Of a DNA stretch of 64,000 nucleotides, positions 56,715 through 64,000 are shown piece after piece (position 1 is the first letter of the stretch; the number at the start of each line of letters is the position of its first letter). Below the pieces are notes generated by a model. The model did not search any database. It saw only the letters and a program-made list of their open reading frames with translations, and was not told where the DNA came from. The translations under genes and the position numbers were made by a program. Location of the stretch: assembly GCA_018105865.1 (NCBI GenBank), contig CM030848.1:3984001-4048000 (forward strand). Direction: 5' to 3'. The DNA is from Metaphire vulgaris (taxonomy: Eukaryota; Annelida; Clitellata; Crassiclitellata; Megascolecidae).

Positions 56715-57175
56715 CATAGGGAAAGAATCAGAATAACTTAAAGAATTCAATTTCCTAAAATCCGTACACAAACGATCAGAATTATCAGCTTTCTTAACAA
56801 CTACAATAGGTGCCGCCCACTCAGAATTTGATTCCTCGATAATTCCCAATTGTAATAATTCTTCGATTTCCTTCTCCACTCTTTTCAATTGTTCAGGGTG
56901 TAAACGATAATAGGTAAACGATAATGTTTCTGCTTAACTGGTTTCGCCCCTTCAATCAATTTAATATAATGCTTAACTAAATCTGTACAACCAGGATTAT
57001 TACTAAAACATCTGCAAAAGATTTTAAAACAGAATAAACTTCAGTCTTCAAAACAGAATCTAACTGTGAATTTTCTACAAAAGTATGAAATACAATCTCA
57101 GCATTATAAACTAGGTCAGATAATACATAATCATCTTCAAAATCATATAAATCATTTGACACACTCTGGCATTAG
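56715..57175 (-). pseudogene. Gypsy element 2, N-terminal RT
   Basis: Minus strand reads, in broken frames, VYSVLKSFADVL (for FSDVFSxxPGxT), then a PEQLKRVEKEIEELLQLG stretch, IIEESNSEWAAPIVVVKKAD (the IxxSxSxWASPVVLVxKKDG motif), and DRLCTDFRKLNSLSYSDSFP, MPRVQDLIDKVGKAKCL. These are motifs 1-2 of Gypsy RT. Together with 54250-53360 it makes a complete RT-RNaseH, interrupted by the RTE LINE. Confidence 0.85.
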
Positions 57176-57208
57176 CATTCGATATCACAGGCAAATCAAC
57201 GTCACTTA

Positions 57209-57288
57209 TTAACCTCTTAACCGTGTATTTAACTGTAACTCAATGTAAAATGGACGGATAAATCCGGGATTCCCAGTTAAGGGGTTAA
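57209..57288. mobile_element. 80-bp TTAA-flanked MITE (copy A)
   Basis: Begins TTAACCTCTTAACCG and ends CAGTTAAGGGGTTAA. It is nearly identical over all 80 bp to the copy at 60820-60899, in opposite orientation. TTAA ends and size fit a piggyBac-type MITE. Confidence 0.82.
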
Positions 57289-57728
57289 ATCAACACCACA
57301 GTTTCCATAAACTTTCTTTAAATACTTCTCATCTTTTATAACTGACACGTAATTTTCGTTATTCAACATCTTCAAAGAATCATCAAAATTCAATTCTGGA
57401 AGATTTATTTCACCATGACAACAAACATTATCGGTTTAAAAGTAAGAACACAACACAGAAACATAGCGTGATTTGTACTCCTTCATCAAAATAACATGAC
57501 AAACACGCTTACCCTTCTTTCTATCTAGCGTTGCTATAACATAATCTACCTTCCCCGACGCTCCAAAACCTCGTTAGGACTGAAATACTTTGCTTGTAAA
57601 GGTTTTCCCCGCAACAGAAGTAACACCAAAAGCTTAGCACCAGGATTAAAATAAATCGTTTTGGCCTTCTTATCATACCAAATTTTAGACTTAAATTGAG
57701 AAACTAAAGTATTAGCTGCTTTCACAGA

Positions 57729-57890
57729 CCACTGAATCTTTTAACGAAAATCCAATACAAAATCAATTAAATTAGTTTTCTCAGACTTATCTAACACTTC
57801 ATCAACAGTCCACTGAAACTTTTAACGAAAATCCAATACAAAATCAATTAAATTAGTTTTCTCAGACTTATCTAAACATCAACAGTATAT
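57729..57890. repeat. 82-bp tandem duplication between integrase and RT
   Basis: CACTGAATCTTTTAACGAAA at 57729 and CACTGAAACTTTTAACGAAA at 57811 start near-identical units. They encode the VDEVLDKSEKTNLIDFVLDF segment twice. Confidence 0.85.
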
Positions 57891-58298
57891 GACAACCAAA
57901 ACTGCTTAATTAAAGACAAAGGACCGATCACGTGACGTCCTAGCATCAAATCAGACGCTGAAAATTTGAGACCTTGAACTGGAACTTCTGTATAGGCAAA
58001 CATAATCCAAGACAAAACGTCATCCCAAATTTCAGGATTATTCCCAGCCATAGATTTCAACATATCCTTCATAACTCTATGGAAGCGTTCCAAATTGCCA
58101 TCGGTTTCTGGGTGGCATGGACTTGTTTTAATGTGATGTATTCCAAATTCCATCAGAAAAAATTGCAAAAGCTCGGACAGAAAAATCGAAGCATTATCCG
58201 ACAAAATATGAGTTACAAAACCAAATAAAGAAACTGCATTTATCAAACATTTTGTAGCCTCATGAGCAGAATAAGTTTTAAATGAAAAAGTCAGTGCA
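57872..58298 (-). pseudogene. Gypsy element 2, integrase core (second part)
   Basis: Minus strand reads HEATKCLINAVSLFGFVTHI, LSDNASIFLSELLQFFLMEF (catalytic SDN), HHIKTSPCHPETDGNLERFH (catalytic Glu in NLERFHR) and NPEIWDDVLSWIMFAYTEVP. This completes the D,D35E domain begun at 60800-60350. The stretch between, 58295-60350, is an inserted LINE. Confidence 0.88.
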
Positions 58299-60350
58299 GC
58301 TGACAATGAGTGCCGTCTGGCGCGTCGGGAGGCGCGGAGAGCTGAGAGGGCCTATGATAGGTCCAGGGGCTCAGCCAACGAGGCTGTGGCCCTTGAGGCC
58401 TGGAGGACTACCCTCAAAGCAAAGGAGGTCTCTTGTAAGATTGAAAGGCAGGGAATACTGGAAGCAGTTGCTGCTCACCAGGGAGTCCGACTCGAAGGAG
58501 ACCTGGAAGACGCTGAACGTCCTACTGGGAAAGTGCACTCCTGCGATGGCTCCCTGTCCTGCGTTCAGCCCGGAAGAGTACCATCGGTACATTGCTGAAA
58601 AGATTGAAGGAATACGGGAGAGGACGGCGTCTGCGGGACCGGCAACCTTCGAGGCCTACGATGGGCCGCATCTCATGGCGTTTCGGGCACCGACGGAGGA
58701 GGAGGTGCTCCGCGTAGTGCGTGCGTCTCCGAATAAACAGTGCTCTGTCTCCGATGTGGTTGCTAAAGGACTCGGCGGTGGTCCTAGCCCCGTTTCTGAA
58801 AGCGCTCATGATCGCCTCCTTAGAGACTTGCGAAGTTCCGTCGAAGTGGAAACATGCAACGGTCACGCCACTACTGAAACAGCCAGGACTTGACCCTCAA
58901 GAAACGTCAAACTACCGACCAGTGTCAAACCTGCCATTCCTTTCCAAGCTTCTGGAGAGGATTGTGAGCAAGGGCTGATTGAATTTTTAGACGCTAACGG
59001 ACTGATGCCTCGTGATCAATCAGCGTATCGCCGTGGGCATTCCACTGAAACCGCCGTGCTGAGGATATTCAATGACGTTGTGGATGCGGTTGCGAATGGC
59101 AGGGTGGCTCTCCTCTGCCTTCTTGACCTATCCGCTGCGTTTGATACGGTGGATCACCAGATTCTTATCCAGCGGCTGGAGAATTCATACGGCCTCAGGG
59201 GTCGGGTCCTCAGCTGGTTCGAGAGCTACCTCAGTGATAGGACGCAATCGGTCCGGTGCGGCGGTCAAACGTCGGAAAAGCGAATTGTTCAGCATGGTGT
59301 TCCGCATGGGTCGGTTCTCGGCCCTCTGCTGTTTATTCTCTTCATAGCGGGTTTGATGAAAATCGCTATCGCGTTCGGACTGACCATGCACGGCTACGCG
59401 GATGACGTGAAACTGTATTCTTCCTGTCTGCCTGCCGACATGGAAAGACTTAGACTTCGCTTCCTTGATTGCATCATGGCGATCATCATGTGGACGGAGG
59501 AGAACCGCTTGGCCCTTAACCCGGCCAAGACCGAGTTCCTGTGGATGTGCACCCCCAGGAGGAAGCATCTCCTGAGCCATTCACCGTTCACGCTGGGTGG
59601 TGTGGCCGTCGTCCCCTCAAAGTGCCTACGACTCCTGGGAGTACTACTCGATGAGACGTTGTCGTTCGAGGAACATATCGGTAATGTTGTCCGCGGCTGC
59701 TACTACCACCTACGGAGGATTAGGTCAGTGCGCCGGCATCTTCCGATCAGCGGGGCAGTGCACCTTATGCGCGCCCTTGTTCTGCCCAGGCTGGAGGCCC
59801 AGCAACAGCGTGTTGCTGGGCCTCCTCGATGGAAAGTTGAATCGTCTGCAATCCGTGCTCAATACAGCTGCTCGGGTCGTCTTCAGCAGCCCCTGGGGAG
59901 CCCATGTGACCCCCCTACTGCGTGATTAGCTGCACTGGCTTCGAGTCCGGGAGCGCATTATCCATAAGCGCTGCTGGCTCACCTTCCGAGCGTTAAATGA
60001 CCCGCACTGTCCACAGTACCTGGCTGAGCTGGTCCTACTATCAACGTCGAATGCACGGAGGTCGGCACTTCGCTCCGGCCATCGTGTCCTACTGCTCGTT
60101 CCGCCTCCGTCACAGACTCCGAAGTTCGGAGACAGGTCCTTCTCTCGCGGGAACCCATTGCTTTGGAATGCCTTGCCGACTGCAGTGACTGAGGCCAACT
60201 CTGCTGGACTGTTTCTGAGAGAACTAAAGACGCACCTTTCAGTTTAGGTTATGGTTGACTATGTGTGTGTGCAGCGCCCTTGTCGTAGGCCTTAAACCTA
60301 GTGCACGGCGCTATAGAAATTGTCTTGAAATAAATAAATAAATAAATAGG
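58295..60350 (+). mobile_element. CR1-like LINE inserted in the integrase
   Basis: GC-rich plus-strand element, truncated in the linker. Frames give GREYWKQLLLTRESDSKETW, KTLNVLLGKC, then (shifted) ASLETCEVPSKWKHATVTPL, NYRPVSNLPFLSKLLERIVS. The largest frame, 59005-59925, has [60 protein letters not shown], the catalytic HGYADDVKLYSSC, LALNPAKTEFLWM, LGVLLDETLSFEEHI and RRHLPISGAVHLMRALVLPR. The C-terminus continues in other frames (LHWLRVRERIIHKRC near 59933). The 3' end is GGCGCTATAGAAATTGTC with (AAATA)n at 60327-60349. Few lesions, so relatively young. Confidence 0.88.
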
Positions 60351-60805
60351 AAAATGAGTTGCTAAATCAAGAACAGTTAAAATATATTTATTTCCAGAGC
60401 TCTTGCAAGTACTTATAGGTCCAACGACATCAATCACGATCCGACTCCAAGGTTCCGAAATAATTGGCAAACTATTCAAAGGAGCTTTGGACTTGGAATT
60501 TCCTTTGCCCAGTCTCTGGCAAATGTCACGAGTTCTACAATCATTTCTCACACTTCTACACATTCCAGGCCACCAAAAATTTCTCTTTAAATGATCCAAA
60601 GTTTTCTGCATACCCAAATGACCGCTGGCTGGAATATCATAAGCTAAAAACAGAATCTGTTCTCTTAGCATTGTAGGGACAACAATTTGAGTCAACCCCA
60701 AATCTGCATCATAACTTAATTTATCCCTGCACTTTCTAACCAACACATAGTTCTGAATCGCAAAATAATTAACATTATCAAGATTATGGTTATCTGACAC
60801 AACTA
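60350..60805 (-). pseudogene. Gypsy element 2, integrase zinc-binding and first catalytic part
   Basis: Minus strand reads YVLVRKCRDKLSYDADLGLT, QIVVPTMLREQILFLAYDIP, ASGHLGMQKTLDHLKRNFWW (H of the HHCC finger), PGMCRSVRNDCRTRDICQRL, and PWSRIVIDVVGPISTCKSSG (catalytic Asp), NKYILTVLDLATHFPI. A typical Ty3/Gypsy integrase N-terminus, unusually located upstream of the RT on the coding strand. Confidence 0.87.
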
Positions 60806-60819
60806 AATCTTACAATGGC

Positions 60820-60899
60820 TTAACCCCTTAACTGGGGATCTCGGATATATCCGTCCATTTTACATTGAGTTACAGTTAAATACACGGTTAAGGGGTTAA
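60820..60899. mobile_element. 80-bp TTAA-flanked MITE (copy B)
   Basis: Begins TTAACCCCTTAACTGG and ends GGTTAAGGGGTTAA. Inverted and almost identical to 57209-57288. It interrupts the protease-integrase linker of Gypsy element 2 just before YFAIQNYVLVRKC. Confidence 0.82.
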
Positions 60900-61420
60900 G
60901 AGATTTATCAGTTTTCTGCAGCTTAATTAAATCCATACGATTCAAACATTTCAATTGTAAATCAGAAGACACAGTTTCTACAGGCACAGCTAACTCTAGT
61001 TCTGAATCATCACTTTCTGTGTTTAACATTTCATCTGAAAACAAACCAGACAAATCTAAATCAGTTTCTTGCTCCACTTTAACATTCAAATTTTAAACAT
61101 CATCATCAGCAATGTTCAACACTTTATCATTACAAACCACTGTATTGTCAGAAACAGTGTTACTCGCAACTTGCTGTAATTTTTTGTTTGTGGCCTAGCA
61201 ATCACATTAACACTTGAAATGGTCGAATTGTGATCTAAATCATTTTCAATTAAAAAATCTATCCCTGTAGGCAAATGATCAATAACTCCCAACAACACAA
61301 CACCATTTTAATCACTACTCTTCAAATCAACTTCCACCAATGGTATTTCGGTTACCAAACCATCTACACAACGAATCAATCTCCCTTTCTCAGTATCTAC
61401 AAATTTATCTAGTTCCAGCA
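60900..61420 (-). pseudogene. Gypsy element 2, protease-side region
   Basis: Minus strand reads CVDGLVTEIPLVEVDLKSSD near 61350, then VVLLGVIDHLPTGIDFLIEN, DLDHNS, and an acidic linker (QETDLDLSGLFSDEMLNTES) ending LQLKCLNRMDLIKLQKTDKS. The LxGxxxxLPxGxDxLIGxDL signature is the C-terminal part of a retroviral-type aspartic protease. It precedes the integrase directly, giving the order protease, integrase, RT, RNaseH. Confidence 0.6.
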
Positions 61421-63193
<1,773 letters not shown>

Positions 63194-63359
63194 GTTTGTT
63201 TACCAACCTACGCTTCTTTCTTACAAATTTGTAGTAGCTACGCGAATACGACGAGACGTAGGGCGAGTTGAAACATACCAATTTTAGGAATTTCTTTATG
63301 GGACTTGGTCATTATTTGAGAATTGAAGTCTAAAGAAAGAAACATCGTATAAAATGGTA

Positions 63360-64000
63360 GTTCTTCTTTTCTTCAGGTGCTCTGTCCAAAGACAGGTTCC
63401 ATATTCCAGCGTCGCCACTCCTCTCTATCTTGAGCTTTTATCTTCAGGGCTGAATACTTGTTTTTCCCGTAGTGTCGAACATCCACTCAGGTATCGATGT
63501 CCTTTGGTCGCTCTTTCTGTGGTTTCCCATTCATCTTTCCTTCTAGTACTTCTCTTAGTAGGTTTGATTCTTCTCTCAGAACATGACCTATCCACTTCTT
63601 TTGTCTTGCACGAATAGTGTTAATTAGGCTTTTCTTCTCTTCTTCCCTCTCCAAGACTTCTTCGTTTGTTATTTTTTTCCGTCCAGCTGATTTTTTCCAT
63701 TCTTCGCCAGATCCACGTTTCGAATGCCTCTAATCTCTTTATGTCTTCCTTTCTGAGCGTCCAAGTTTCTGATCCATAGAGTGTCACTGGCCAGATCAGT
63801 GTTTTGACCAATCGTTTTTTCAGATTTCAGTTAAAATTCCTTCTCAGTAGTTCTTTTCTGTTCTTCTTTCCCCACAGCAATTCTTCTCCTTATTTCTTTA
63901 TGGCACTTGGCGTTTTCATCAAGCAAGCTTCCAAAATAGCAGAATTGAATGAATGGGTGGAATAAGGAGGTAACCGTATCCGACCCCCCAATGGTTTGAG
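63360..64000 (-). pseudogene. RTE-type LINE C-terminus, runs off the window
   Basis: Minus strand reads VKTLIWPVTLYGSETWTLRK, EDIKRLEAFETWIWRRMEKI, SWTEKNNKRR (altered SWTDKxTNEEVL), and after a shift IRARQKKWIGHVLREESNLL, REVLEGKMNGKPQKERPKDI. This is the RTE C-terminal tail (YGSETWTLxxxxxxRLExFExWxWRRMxxIxWxxxxTNxEVLxxxxxxR). Its 5' side continues to 64000. Confidence 0.75.

Noticed and set aside
58371..60198. Minus-strand frames opposite the GC-rich LINE
   Set aside because: Shadow frames; the plus strand carries all conserved RT motifs.

Overview
The window is repeat-dense eukaryotic (animal) DNA, AT-rich, with little host coding sequence. Only two host genes can be supported. One is a coronin-type WD40 gene on the minus strand (three exons, 12609 to 4105, split by a 5.9 kb and a 1.9 kb intron). 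The other is the first coding exon of a BRI3-like (brain protein I3) gene on the plus strand (44014-44307). Nearly everything else is transposable elements, broken and inserted into one another, plus their microsatellite tails. Animal origin is suggested by coronin, a BRI3-type CPVCR motif, and abundant CR1/L2-type and RTE-type LINEs. One Gypsy element has its integrase upstream of reverse transcriptase (PR-IN-RT-RH), an order first described from deuterostome Gmr1-type elements. An invertebrate deuterostome is therefore a reasonable but unproven guess.

Layout. 1-4.1 kb: RTE and CR1-like reverse transcriptase (RT) fragments and a Tc1 transposase fragment. 4.1-12.6 kb: coronin exons; the large intron holds a decayed 4.6 kb hAT transposon with 8-bp target duplications, itself invaded by a LINE, a hAT MITE and a foldback element. 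12.8-27.5 kb: hAT MITEs, LINE fragments, a second and third foldback element, and a hAT carrying a transposase fragment. 27.5-37.1 kb: deep nesting (foldback element > LINE > hAT, and LINE > hAT > LINE 3' end > hAT). 37.8-42.1 kb: a minus-strand Gypsy with normal RT-RH-IN order, split by a hAT and a LINE. 42.2-45.4 kb: a LINE, the BRI3-like exon and a decayed multicopy ERFHQDI-type protein. 45.4-49.8 kb: a minus-strand RTE element split by a nearly intact CR1-like LINE. 52.0-53.0 kb: C-terminal part of another LINE type. 53.4-61.4 kb: the rearranged-order Gypsy, split by an RTE LINE, a CR1-like LINE and two copies of one 80-bp TTAA-flanked MITE. 61.9-64 kb: long microsatellites, a BED-finger hAT and an RTE C-terminus.

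Main patterns. (1) At least six non-autonomous hAT elements have 8-bp target duplications and both termini packed with a short family-specific repeated word. Several also keep a BED zinc finger, which suggests co-evolution of the transposase DNA-binding finger with its subterminal sites. (2) Three foldback elements with 8-10 bp target duplications have unrelated sequences, but all have terminal arrays with a period near 15 bp. (3) A TGACGACC-T/A-run-GCTTGTCA word recurs about ten times inside several hAT MITE families that have different terminal repeats. (4) Different CR1-like LINE families end in the same GCGCTATAGAAAT-like motif followed by different microsatellite tails. All calls come from reading the sequence; no database search was run.
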